A DNA stretch of 64,000 nucleotides, from NCBI RefSeq assembly GCF_040947875.1, contig NZ_JBFRXN010000003.1, positions 682,001 through 746,000 on the forward strand. Reading direction: 5' to 3'. Under the pieces are notes generated by a model that made no database searches, had not been told where the DNA came from, and was given only the letters and a program-made list of their open reading frames with translations. This document shows, piece by piece, positions 55,438-63,670 of this stretch. This DNA is from Pseudomonas sp. MYb118. Its GTDB lineage: Bacteria > Pseudomonadota > Gammaproteobacteria > Pseudomonadales > Pseudomonadaceae. Position 1 is the stretch's first letter, and every line of letters starts with the position of its first letter. The translations under genes were made by a program, and so were the position numbers.

Positions 55438-56391
55438 TCAGGCGGTCTTGCCTGCCACCTGGACTGGCTTTTTACCGGTCAGGCGTAGCAACACACCCAC
55501 GGGACCTGTTTGGTACCAGCGTTTGCTCGGGTCGGCATTGGTGCGGGCACCCATGGCCTGGGTCAGACGGTCGAGGAAGATCGCCAGCAGCACCAGGCCG
55601 ATACCGCCGACGGTGGCCAGGCCCATGTCGAGGCGACCAATGCCGCGCAGTACCATCTGGCCCAGACCGCCCACGGAAATCATCGAGGCGATCACCACCA
55701 TCGACAGCGACAGCATCAGGGTCTGGTTGAGGCCGGCCATGATGGTCGAGGTGGCCAGCGGCAACTGCACGCGGGTCAGCATCTGCCGTGGCGTGCAGCC
55801 GAAGGCGCGGGCGGCTTCGATCTTGTCTTCCGGCACCTGGCGAATGCCCAGGTTGGTCAGGCGCACCAACGGCGGCAGCGCAAATACGATGGTCACCAGC
55901 ACGCCGGGAACGTTGCCGATACCGAACAGCATCACCACCGGCACCAGATAGACGAATGCCGGCAGGGTTTGCATGGCGTCGAGGATCGGCCGGATGACTT
56001 TTTCCAGGCGATCACTGCGGGCACAGACGATGCCCAGCGGAATACCGATCAGCGCGCAGAAGAACACCGAGGTCAGCACCAGGGCGAGGGTGGTCATGGA
56101 CTCCGACCACACGCCGATCAGGCCGAGGAAGGTCAGGGTGACGAAACACAGCAGCGCCATGCGCTTGCCCGCCAGCTGCCAACCGAGCAGCGACGACAGG
56201 ATGATGCCGATGCTTGGCGGGATGCTCTGTAGCGTGAACTCAATGCCATTGAGCACCTGGTCGATCGGCCAGCGGATCGCACGGAACACGTCGCGGAAGT
56301 TGTGCACCATGTAGTTCAGTACACTTTCCACCCAGTCACCCAGCGGAATGGTGAGGGTCTGGAAGGGGTCGAGAAAGCTGAAATCGGACAT
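55438..56391 (-). CDS. proW: Betaine ABC transporter permease (ProW type)
   Basis: Inner-membrane permease of 317 residues with about seven helices, of the ProW/OpuAB class. The EAA loop includes IEAARAFGCTPRQML (about 195-209). It lies between the ATPase and binding-protein genes on the same strand. Confidence 0.91.
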   Translation of the reverse strand: MSDFSFLDPFQTLTIPLGDWVESVLNYMVHNFRDVFRAIRWPIDQVLNGIEFTLQSIPPSIGIILSSLLGWQLAGKRMALLCFVTLTFLGLIGVWSESMTTLALVLTSVFFCALIGIPLGIVCARSDRLEKVIRPILDAMQTLPAFVYLVPVVMLFGIGNVPGVLVTIVFALPPLVRLTNLGIRQVPEDKIEAARAFGCTPRQMLTRVQLPLATSTIMAGLNQTLMLSLSMVVIASMISVGGLGQMVLRGIGRLDMGLATVGGIGLVLLAIFLDRLTQAMGARTNADPSKRWYQTGPVGVLLRLTGKKPVQVAGKTA

Positions 56392-56422
56392 TGTGGCTAC
56401 CTCTTCAAAGGGACACTGGCGC

Positions 56423-57583
56423 TTAGTGGCGGCTCAGGGTCTGCAGCAACTGGTTCTTCGACACGGTGCCCTTGAAGGCGCCATCGCGGTCGAGCACCGG
56501 GACCGGGTAGGGCAGGTTGGCGGCGATATCCAGCACGTCGTGCAACGGCGTGTCGGTGTACACCGGTTGCTGTTCGTGCAGGCAGTAGCCGTCGCCCGAG
56601 CAGGTGCCGCGCTCGTCGGTGTCGACCACGCCGAGCAGATGGTCCTGGTCGTCGATCAAGTAGCCGTAGGCCGCACAGGCCTTGAACTGCGGCGCCTTGC
56701 CGTTGACCCGGCACACCGTTTCCGGATCGAGCTGGGCGACGTCGCCGGCCTTGAGCACCCGTGAACTGTCGAAGCCCTTGAAGAAGGTGCGCACGTATTC
56801 GTTGGCGGGCTGGTTGATCAGCTCCTGGGGCGTGCCGATCTGCACCACGCGACCGCCTTCCATGATCGCGATGCGATGGCCGATGCGGATCGCTTCCTCG
56901 ATGTCGTGGGAGATGAAGATGATCGTGCGTTGCTGCTCGGCCTGCAGGCGGATCAGCTCGCCCTGCATCTCGCTGCGGATCAATGGGTCCAGCGCCGAGA
57001 ATGCTTCGTCCATCAGCAGGATGGTCGGATCGTTGGCCAACGCCCGGGCCAGGCCGACGCGCTGCTGCATGCCACCGGACAACTGGTGCGGGTAGCTGTG
57101 CTCATGACCGGCAAGACCTACTTGCGCCAGGGCTTCCTTGGCGCGGCTGTGCCGTTCGCTTTCGCTGACCCCGGAGATCTCCAGGCCGAACGCGGTGTTT
57201 TCCAGCACGCTCATGTGCGGCATCAGCGCAAAGGACTGGAACACCATGCCCATTTCCTTGCGGCGCACGTCGAGCAACGCCTTGTCGGAGAGGCCGGTGA
57301 TTTCCTTGCCGTTGAGGTGGATGCTGCCGCTGGTGGGTTCGATCAGGCGGTTGAACAGCCGCACCATGGTCGACTTGCCGGAGCCGGACAGGCCCATGAT
57401 CACGAAGATCTCACCGCGCTTGACCGAGAAACTGGCGTCGAACACGCCGACCACATGGCCGGTCTTCTGAAATATCTCGTTCTTGTCGGCACCGTTGTTC
57501 AGCATCTTCATGGCCAGGTCCGGGTTGGGACCAAAAACCTTGAAGATGTTCTTGACCGAAAGAATCTCTTCGGGATGGCTCAT
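56423..57583 (-). CDS. proV: Betaine ABC transporter ATP-binding protein with CBS region (ProV type)
   Basis: ATPase of 386 residues: Walker A GLSGSGKST (about 69), signature LSGGMQQRVGLARAL (about 168) and Walker B ILLMDEAFSALDPL (about 189), then a C-terminal tandem CBS region (about 285-386). That region carries an unusual insert with two Cys (GTCSGDGYC). CBS domains in this class sense ionic strength or nucleotides; here the transporter may serve catabolism more than osmotic defence, given its neighbours. Confidence 0.92.
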   Translation of the reverse strand: MSHPEEILSVKNIFKVFGPNPDLAMKMLNNGADKNEIFQKTGHVVGVFDASFSVKRGEIFVIMGLSGSGKSTMVRLFNRLIEPTSGSIHLNGKEITGLSDKALLDVRRKEMGMVFQSFALMPHMSVLENTAFGLEISGVSESERHSRAKEALAQVGLAGHEHSYPHQLSGGMQQRVGLARALANDPTILLMDEAFSALDPLIRSEMQGELIRLQAEQQRTIIFISHDIEEAIRIGHRIAIMEGGRVVQIGTPQELINQPANEYVRTFFKGFDSSRVLKAGDVAQLDPETVCRVNGKAPQFKACAAYGYLIDDQDHLLGVVDTDERGTCSGDGYCLHEQQPVYTDTPLHDVLDIAANLPYPVPVLDRDGAFKGTVSKNQLLQTLSRH

Positions 57584-57728
57584 ACGACCCTCTTTTTATG
57601 TTTATAACCAACTGTTAACCCTTACTGACCAGAGGCTGGCGTTCGGGGTGTGGCATTGGCAGTCCGTTCGAAAACCGAACGTGAGTCAGTCCTTGATGCA
57701 GTTATCTTCTGCCTTCAATAACGTTGTT
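57584..57728 (-). promoter_or_regulatory. Gap between Rieske oxygenase and ProV genes
   Basis: This 145-bp gap contains a hairpin (CGTTCG-AAAAC-CGAACG, 57665-57681). It could cap the oxygenase transcript or separate two expression levels. No gene is visible. Confidence 0.35.
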
Positions 57729-58961
57729 TCAGATGATGCGTTGTGCGGCGTTTTCGCCGAGGCGGCGCAGCATCAGCGTGCTGTACCAGTCGACGAACTG
57801 GCACACGCCGTTTTCCACCAGCGACGAATACGGGCCCGGCTCGTAGGCGGGGGACGTCACGCCCACCTGGGTGCCTTCGACCAGACGACGGTCCTGGTCG
57901 TTGGTGGCGACCCAGACTTTGGTCAGGCGTTCGATGTCGTAGTCCACGCCTTCCTGGGCGTCCTTGGGCACCAGCCACTTGGTGGTCACCACGGTTTCGC
58001 CGGGGCCGAGCGGTAATACGCGAAAGCTCAGGGCGTGATCGCCTAAAAAGTGGTTCCAGGTGGACGGGTAGTTGAAGTAGAGCAGGGCGCCGATGTTCGG
58101 CACCTGGCTGCGATCCAGGCGGCGCGCCACGGCGGGCTTGCCGTCCATGGTGTAGCTGCTGGCCCCGGCGCTGAGCGGAATGCGGGTCATTCGGTACTGG
58201 CCGTCAGCGTCCATCACCAGGCGGCTGGGCAGGCCACCGGCTTCGCAGCTGTTCCAGTGCGCGGCCAGTTCCGGGTCGGCGTCGCCACCGGTGCCTTGTA
58301 CCGAGTCGTTCTCGACGAAAGAGTTGAGCAATTCCGGGTGCGAGCCGTCGCAGTGGTAGCACTCGCGGTTGTTCTCGAACACCAGTTTCCAGTTGCCTTT
58401 CTCCACCAGGTTCGACTCGTAGGCGACCTTGCAGTCTTCCAGGTAGTGCGGGCCAATGAACGGGGAGACGGCGCTGCGGAATTTCTCGAAGTCCGGGGCC
58501 TGTTTGGCCACGCAGACGTAGATGTAGCTGTGCACCACTTCGCAGTGCGCAGGCTTGAGGCTGTGCTCGGCGGGGTTGAAATCGCCACCCATGTTGCCGG
58601 CGAACAGCAGGCGACCGTCCAGCTCGTAGGTCCACTTGTGGTACGGGCACACCAGCTTGGCGACCTTGCCCTTGGCCTCTGTGCAGACCTTGGAACCACG
58701 GTGGCGGCAGGCGTTGTGGAACGCGCGGACCTGGCCGTCGGCGCCACGTACGATGGCGATCGGGTAGTCGCCGATTTGCAGGGTGAGGTACTGGCCGGGT
58801 TTTTCCAGCTCGAAGGTGTGACCGGCGAAGATCCACTCGCGGTGCCAGATCTGCTCCAGGTCCTGACGGTAGACGTCCTGGTCGGAGTACGCCGCGCCGG
58901 GCAAGCCGTGCTGCGTCTTGCGTTGGGAAATCAGGTCCAGTACATCGGTTGGCTTATGCAT
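57729..58961 (-). CDS. Rieske non-heme iron oxygenase, alpha subunit (GbcA/Stc2-like)
   Basis: Oxygenase of 410 residues. The Rieske [2Fe-2S] ligands are in CRHRGS (about 86-91) and CPYHKW (about 105-110). The mononuclear iron site is in NRECYHCDGSHPE (about 197-209). It is very similar in layout to glycine-betaine demethylase GbcA and the stachydrine demethylase Stc2, which remove a methyl group from quaternary ammonium compounds. No ferredoxin reductase partner (GbcB type) is encoded in the window, so it must borrow one. It is divergent from a LysR regulator and followed by a ProVWX transporter, which fits uptake and N-demethylation of a betaine. Confidence 0.9.
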   Translation of the reverse strand: MHKPTDVLDLISQRKTQHGLPGAAYSDQDVYRQDLEQIWHREWIFAGHTFELEKPGQYLTLQIGDYPIAIVRGADGQVRAFHNACRHRGSKVCTEAKGKVAKLVCPYHKWTYELDGRLLFAGNMGGDFNPAEHSLKPAHCEVVHSYIYVCVAKQAPDFEKFRSAVSPFIGPHYLEDCKVAYESNLVEKGNWKLVFENNRECYHCDGSHPELLNSFVENDSVQGTGGDADPELAAHWNSCEAGGLPSRLVMDADGQYRMTRIPLSAGASSYTMDGKPAVARRLDRSQVPNIGALLYFNYPSTWNHFLGDHALSFRVLPLGPGETVVTTKWLVPKDAQEGVDYDIERLTKVWVATNDQDRRLVEGTQVGVTSPAYEPGPYSSLVENGVCQFVDWYSTLMLRRLGENAAQRII

Positions 58962-59082
58962 TTTTTATTGCGCTCCGTGAGAAGAGGCTGTTGTTGCATT
59001 TGCTTTGGCTTGCAGACAGTCTAGAGCCGGGCCCGCCGGCCAGAAATCGACATTTTTTGCGGTCTATTGATTACCTGGTGTT
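58962..59082. promoter_or_regulatory. Divergent promoter region of Rieske gene and LysR gene
   Basis: A 121-bp gap between divergent genes, the usual setting for a LysR-controlled pair of promoters. A+T-rich sequence lies near 59050-59080; no exact operator could be fixed by eye. Confidence 0.4.
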
Positions 59083-60060
59083 ATGGTTAAACATACTGAA
59101 CCCGATCAGACGCTGATCAAGATGCCCTCGCTGCGGGCCGTCAAAGCCTTTGTGGCCGCGGCGCGCTACCAGAATTTCACCCGTGCCGCCGAGGCCCTGT
59201 GCGTGACCCAGGCCGCCATCAGCCGGCAGATCCGCGAGCTGGAGGATCACCTCGGTGCCGAGCTGTTCAACCGCGCCGGGCGGGCGGTCGAGCTGACGTC
59301 GGCGGGTTCGATTTTCTATGATGCGGTGCAGTTATCCTTCACCAACATCGCCCAGGCGGCCGAGCGCATCAGCAGCAACAGCAACTCCAAGCACGTGGTG
59401 ACGTTGTGCTGTTCGCAGGCGTTCGCCAACCTGCTGTTGTTGCCCAGGCTGCCGAGCTTTTTCGAGGCGCATCCAGAGATCGACCTGAATCTGGTGGTCA
59501 CGCAGAACTTCCTGACCATGGAAAACGGCGTGCATCCGGACCTGATCATCTGCAAACTGGTCAAAAGCCACGACGGCTACCACAGCCAGGCGCTGATGCA
59601 CGACCAGATCTACCCGGTGTGCACGCCGCTGTACCTGGAGCGCCATCCCGAGCTGCGCACGGTGCACGACCTGCGCGACGGCGCCTTGCTCAACCTGAGC
59701 CCGTTCGGTCGCTCACAGGTGGCCGAGCACGTCGACTGGATGGTGTGGCTCGCCTACCACGACATCGACCTCAAGGCCCGCCCGGCGGACAGCCCGCCGT
59801 TTTTCAATGCCAACGACTACAACATGCTGATCCAGCTGGCCCTCAACCACCAGGGCGTGGTGCTGGGCTGGAATCATCTGGTCGGGCATCTGGTCAAGAC
59901 GGGGGTGCTGGTTAGGCCGGTGAAACAGTCGATGGTGCTGCAGGATTCCAAGCACTACCTGAGCTTCAACGAAGACAAACAGCACGACGCCGGGTGCCGG
60001 CGGCTGCATGAGTGGTTGCTGGGGGAATTCGGGCCTGATTTTGGCCAGGAGCTGGACTGA
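59083..60060 (+). CDS. LysR-family transcriptional regulator (GcvA-like)
   Basis: Regulator of 325 residues with the GcvA-type N-terminus MPSLRAVKAFVAAARYQNF (about 14-32) and helix-turn-helix AAEALCVTQAAISRQIRELEDHLG (about 36-59), followed by a substrate-binding domain. Divergent from the Rieske-ProVWX operon, which it most likely controls. Confidence 0.91.
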   Translation: MVKHTEPDQTLIKMPSLRAVKAFVAAARYQNFTRAAEALCVTQAAISRQIRELEDHLGAELFNRAGRAVELTSAGSIFYDAVQLSFTNIAQAAERISSNSNSKHVVTLCCSQAFANLLLLPRLPSFFEAHPEIDLNLVVTQNFLTMENGVHPDLIICKLVKSHDGYHSQALMHDQIYPVCTPLYLERHPELRTVHDLRDGALLNLSPFGRSQVAEHVDWMVWLAYHDIDLKARPADSPPFFNANDYNMLIQLALNHQGVVLGWNHLVGHLVKTGVLVRPVKQSMVLQDSKHYLSFNEDKQHDAGCRRLHEWLLGEFGPDFGQELD

Positions 60061-60133
60061 TAACGCTGGATCATCACCACTTCTTCGTCAACGATGACGC
60101 GGGTTGTCTGGATGCCTGCGGTGCCTGGTCTAC

Positions 60134-60656
60134 CATCGCGAGTAAACTCGCTCCTACAGGGTTAGGCGGTGTCTGTGGGAGCGAGCCTGCTCGCGATGGT
60201 CGTTAACGATGACGCGGGTTGTCTGGATGCCCGCGGTGTCTGGTCTTCCATCGCGAGCAGGCTCGCTCCCACAAGGGGATTTGCGGCATACAGAGAATTC
60301 TCTGTTGGGCATGTTCTCCTGTGGGAGCGGGCTTGCTCGCGAAGGCGTCAGCACAGGCAACATTGATGTTGAATGTACCGGCCTCTTCGCGGGCAAGCCC
60401 GCTCCCACAAAGGGATTTGCGGTGTACACAAAACCCTGTAGGAGCGAGTTTACTCGCGATGGTCGCCAACGATGACGCGGGCTATCTGGACGCCCGCGGT
60501 GTCTGGACTTCCATCGCGAGCAAGCTCGCTCCTACAGGGTTAGGCTGTGTCTGTGGGAGCGAGCCTGCTCGCGATGGTCGTTAACGATGACGCGGGTTGT
60601 CTGGATGCCCGCGGTGCCTGGTCTTCCATCGAGAGCAGGCTCGCTCCCACAAAGGG
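60134..60656. repeat. REP array 8 (9 copies)
   Basis: Nine REP units alternate between the convergent LysR and hydroxyacid dehydrogenase genes. Spacers are of the first type (AACGATGACGCGGGTTGTCT). The spacer AACGATGACGCGGGTTGTCTGGATGCC recurs several times, pointing to local duplication. Confidence 0.92.
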
Positions 60657-60668
60657 ATCCCGTTAACG

Positions 60669-61637
60669 CTAGGCGCTACGGATCCTTCTGGTCACCTGCT
60701 GCCGGGCAACGAACTCACTGATGTTGTCCACCGCGCTGTCCATCAATTGTTGCATGGCGTCTTCGCTGCTCCAGGCGATGTGCGGGTTGAGCAGGAAGTC
60801 GTCGCGCTCGATCAGGCTGAACAGCGGATTGCTCGGGTGCAGCGGTTCGTGTTCCACCACATCCAGCGCCACGCCACCCAACCGGCCGTTTTCCAGCGCG
60901 GCGATCAGCGCTGCTTCGTTGACCACGCCACCACGCCCGGTGTTGACCACCACCGCATCGTGTTTCATCAAGGCCAACTGCTCGGCGTCGATCAGGTTGT
61001 AGGTCTCGGGTGTCAGCGGGCAGTTGATCGACAACACGTCACAGTTCTTCAGCAGCTCGGCCAGCGGCCGGCAATCCGGCCCGGTGCGCTTGCCGCCGCG
61101 GTCCTCGAACAACACCTGCATGCCGAACGCCCGCGCCAGGTGCGCCAGGCGCATGGCGATCGGGCCGCTGCCGATGATCGCCAGGTGCTTGTCGCGCACA
61201 TCGCGGATACGGTGGTTGAAGTAGATGTTCTGGTACGCCGCCTCGCCAGCATGCACCTGACGCATCAGCCGGGTGAACGCCGCAGGGCGGCGGAACAGTT
61301 CCAGGATCATCGCCAGGCTGTGCTCGGCCACGGTATTGGCGGCGTAGCCCGGCACGCTCGACACCTGGATGCCATGGGCATCGCAGTAGTCGACGTCGAC
61401 GATGTCGCGCCCGGTCAGGGCCAGCGAAATCATCTTCAGCTTGGGCAACTGACGCAGGTGCTCTTCGCGCAGCGGCACGCTGCAGGTCAGGGCAATCGTC
61501 GCGTCCTGCAGATGCTCAAGCACCTGTTCCGGGCGGGTGTAGGCGAATTGCTTCCAGCTGTGCTTGAAGCTCGGGCTCTTGAGACGGGTCGACGGCGCCA
61601 AGCCATCGTCGTCGAGAAAAACGATCTGTTCGCTCAC
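60669..61637 (-). CDS. D-2-hydroxyacid dehydrogenase (NAD-dependent)
   Basis: Enzyme of 322 residues. The nucleotide-binding fold begins GSGPIAMRLAHLARAFG (about 152-168), in which the usual third Gly of GxGxxG is Ala. Catalytic Arg is in NTGRGG (about 236), Glu in VVEHEPL (about 265) and His in NPHIAWSS (about 284). The GTG at 61637 is chosen because AAGGA lies 8 bases upstream; an ATG at 61718 is inside the flavoenzyme gene. It would reduce or oxidise a 2-keto/2-hydroxy acid made in this cluster. Substrate unknown. Confidence 0.88.
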   Translation of the reverse strand: MSEQIVFLDDDGLAPSTRLKSPSFKHSWKQFAYTRPEQVLEHLQDATIALTCSVPLREEHLRQLPKLKMISLALTGRDIVDVDYCDAHGIQVSSVPGYAANTVAEHSLAMILELFRRPAAFTRLMRQVHAGEAAYQNIYFNHRIRDVRDKHLAIIGSGPIAMRLAHLARAFGMQVLFEDRGGKRTGPDCRPLAELLKNCDVLSINCPLTPETYNLIDAEQLALMKHDAVVVNTGRGGVVNEAALIAALENGRLGGVALDVVEHEPLHPSNPLFSLIERDDFLLNPHIAWSSEDAMQQLMDSAVDNISEFVARQQVTRRIRSA

Positions 61638-61647
61638 GATCAAATCC

Positions 61648-63039
61648 TTATTTCTTCTGCGCCGGCACGTAGCCGGCCGGGGCCATGGCAACCAGCTGAC
61701 GGGTGACAAAACCCGCATCCTGATCGTGATCTTCTAACGATTCCTTGCGCACCAGGGCGTCACGCACCATGTGTGCACCAAAGAAGCGGAACGGTTCTGG
61801 CGGCAGCAGTTTCATGCGCTGGTTGACCAGGCCGCAGTTGGCCCACTCGTCATTGGCGTGCTCGACCAGCGACTTGATGATGCGGCTGGCGAACACGGTG
61901 GTGGCCACGCCGTTACCGGAGAAACCGATGCCGTAGGCGATGTTCTGGTGATGATCGAGGTAGCCGAAGTTCGGCAGGCCTTTCATGGCGCGGTCGATCG
62001 GCCCGGTCCAACTGCTGACGATCGGCACGCTGGACAGTTGCGGGTACAGGCGACGCAGTTCAGCGGCGACCTTGTCCGCCGCCGGCGACGGTTTCTCGTA
62101 CAGGTTGCCGATGCGTCCGGCAAAGGCGAACTGGCCCAGCGGCTTGCCGAACACCACGCGGCCGTCAGGGGTGTTGCGCCAGTAGTTGAGCACGGTGCGC
62201 GAGTCGGTCATGCATTCGCCGCCGCTGAAGCCGATGGCGTCCAGCCGGGCCTTGACCGGTGCGGTGGCGACCATGTCGCTGGACATGATTGCGATCATCC
62301 GCCGCAGCTCGGGGAAGCGCGCGCCCCAGGCGTTCATCGCCAGCACCACACGGTCGGCTCGCACGGCGCCGCGCTCGGTGTGCACCACCGGGTTCTTGCC
62401 TTGTTCGAGGCGGGTCAACGGGCTCTTTTCATAAATCTTCACGCCCAGCTTCAGCGCCACGCGACGCAGGCCACGGGCGAGCATGGCCGGTTGTACGGTG
62501 GCGGCGTTGGGGTCGTAGATGCCACCCAGCACCAGCGGCGAGCCGACACGGCCCTGGATGGTCTGGCGGTCCATTTCCTGGAACGGGTTGACGCCCAGGT
62601 TCTGCAAACCGTCGGTCAGCACGCGCCAGGAGTTCATCTGCCGCGGGTTGGTCGCGGTCCACAGCCAGCCGTGCTTGCGGTACTGGGCGTCGATGCCGTG
62701 TTCTTCGCAGAAGCTGCCGATCTCGTCGATGGCCGACTCGGCGGCCTCGCAGATGCGCCGGGCCTCGACGTCGCCGCAGATGGTGCGCAGCGACAGGTAC
62801 TTGCCCCACCAGTTGGTCGCCACGCCGCCGTTACGGCCGCTGGCGCCCGCACCGCAGCGGTCGCGCTCGACGATGACGATGTTCTTTTCCGGGTTGGCCT
62901 GCTTCAGGCGGATGGCCGACCACAGGCCGAGATAGCCGCCGCCGACGATGCACACGTCAGCTTGAATCGATTCCTGCAGGGCAGGGGCCAGATCGTTATC
63001 CAGGTCAAGCGCCTGGGCATACCAGAATCCACGGTACAT
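61648..63039 (-). CDS. FAD-dependent oxidoreductase (DAO type)
   Basis: Flavoenzyme of 463 residues with GGGYLGLWSAIRL (about 33-45), GASGRNGGVATNWW (about 65-78) and a C-terminal FAD contact GIGFSGNGVATTVFASRII (about 370-388). It is the third DAO-fold oxidoreductase between 45 and 64 kb; pairwise similarity is low, so it is not a recent duplicate. It is followed after 10 bp by the D-2-hydroxyacid dehydrogenase gene, so the two likely act in sequence. Confidence 0.87.
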   Translation of the reverse strand: MYRGFWYAQALDLDNDLAPALQESIQADVCIVGGGYLGLWSAIRLKQANPEKNIVIVERDRCGAGASGRNGGVATNWWGKYLSLRTICGDVEARRICEAAESAIDEIGSFCEEHGIDAQYRKHGWLWTATNPRQMNSWRVLTDGLQNLGVNPFQEMDRQTIQGRVGSPLVLGGIYDPNAATVQPAMLARGLRRVALKLGVKIYEKSPLTRLEQGKNPVVHTERGAVRADRVVLAMNAWGARFPELRRMIAIMSSDMVATAPVKARLDAIGFSGGECMTDSRTVLNYWRNTPDGRVVFGKPLGQFAFAGRIGNLYEKPSPAADKVAAELRRLYPQLSSVPIVSSWTGPIDRAMKGLPNFGYLDHHQNIAYGIGFSGNGVATTVFASRIIKSLVEHANDEWANCGLVNQRMKLLPPEPFRFFGAHMVRDALVRKESLEDHDQDAGFVTRQLVAMAPAGYVPAQKK

Positions 63040-63186
63040 AAGGGGGTGCCTTCAGCCGATGTTGTTTTGTGAGTACATGATGCGCAGCGGGGGAAGGGGC
63101 ACACTATGATGCGGGGGACAATTGATATGAGGATGTTGCGTGGGGGGGCAGATAATTCAGGTTGGTCCTGGATGCACACAATCCCC

Positions 63187-63290
63187 CTGTGGGAGCGAGC
63201 CTGCTCGCGATGAACTCGCAGACGCCGGGGTGCAACAGGCTCACCGCGTCATCGTTGAAGACCATCGCGAGCAGGCTCGCTCCCACAGGG
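63187..63290. repeat. REP pair 9 (2 copies)
   Basis: Two facing REP units separated by a short spacer of the first type form one large hairpin between the RidA gene and the flavoenzyme gene. It may separate the transcripts of the two gene pairs. Confidence 0.9.
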
Positions 63291-63321
63291 GGGGGCATAC
63301 AGAGATTTTGTGTGAGGCCGC

Positions 63322-63660
63322 TTAGAGCTGTCCGAACGCCTGGATCTCGATTCGGTACTCCGGTGCTGCCAGCGCCGCGCCGACACACGCGCGTACCGGC
63401 GGCTGGGCGCCGACCCAGGCGTCGTACACTTCATTCATCGCGGCAAACTCGGCCATGTCCGCCAGCCAGATCTGCATGCGGGTGAGGTTGGCCTTGCCCG
63501 CACCGACCTGCTCAAGCCACTGTTCCAGCTGCGCCAATACGCAACGGGTCTGCGCGGCGATGTCGCCCGGTTGCAGGGCGACGATGCCGCTGGTTTCGAT
63601 GCGACCGTCCACCAGCACCATCTGGCTGGCCCGTGGGCCTGGATTGATTCGTTCGATCAT
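63322..63660 (-). CDS. RidA-family enamine/imine deaminase
   Basis: Small protein of 112 residues in the RidA/YjgF family. The conserved Arg that binds the substrate carboxylate is kept (PPVRACVG, about 92) and the final Glu (EIQAFG) is present, so enamine/imine hydrolysis is plausible. RidA proteins remove reactive 2-aminoacrylate or related imines. In this neighbourhood it would clear imines released by the FAD oxidoreductases. Confidence 0.9.
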   Translation of the reverse strand: MIERINPGPRASQMVLVDGRIETSGIVALQPGDIAAQTRCVLAQLEQWLEQVGAGKANLTRMQIWLADMAEFAAMNEVYDAWVGAQPPVRACVGAALAAPEYRIEIQAFGQL

Positions 63661-63670
63661 CGAAGACTCC

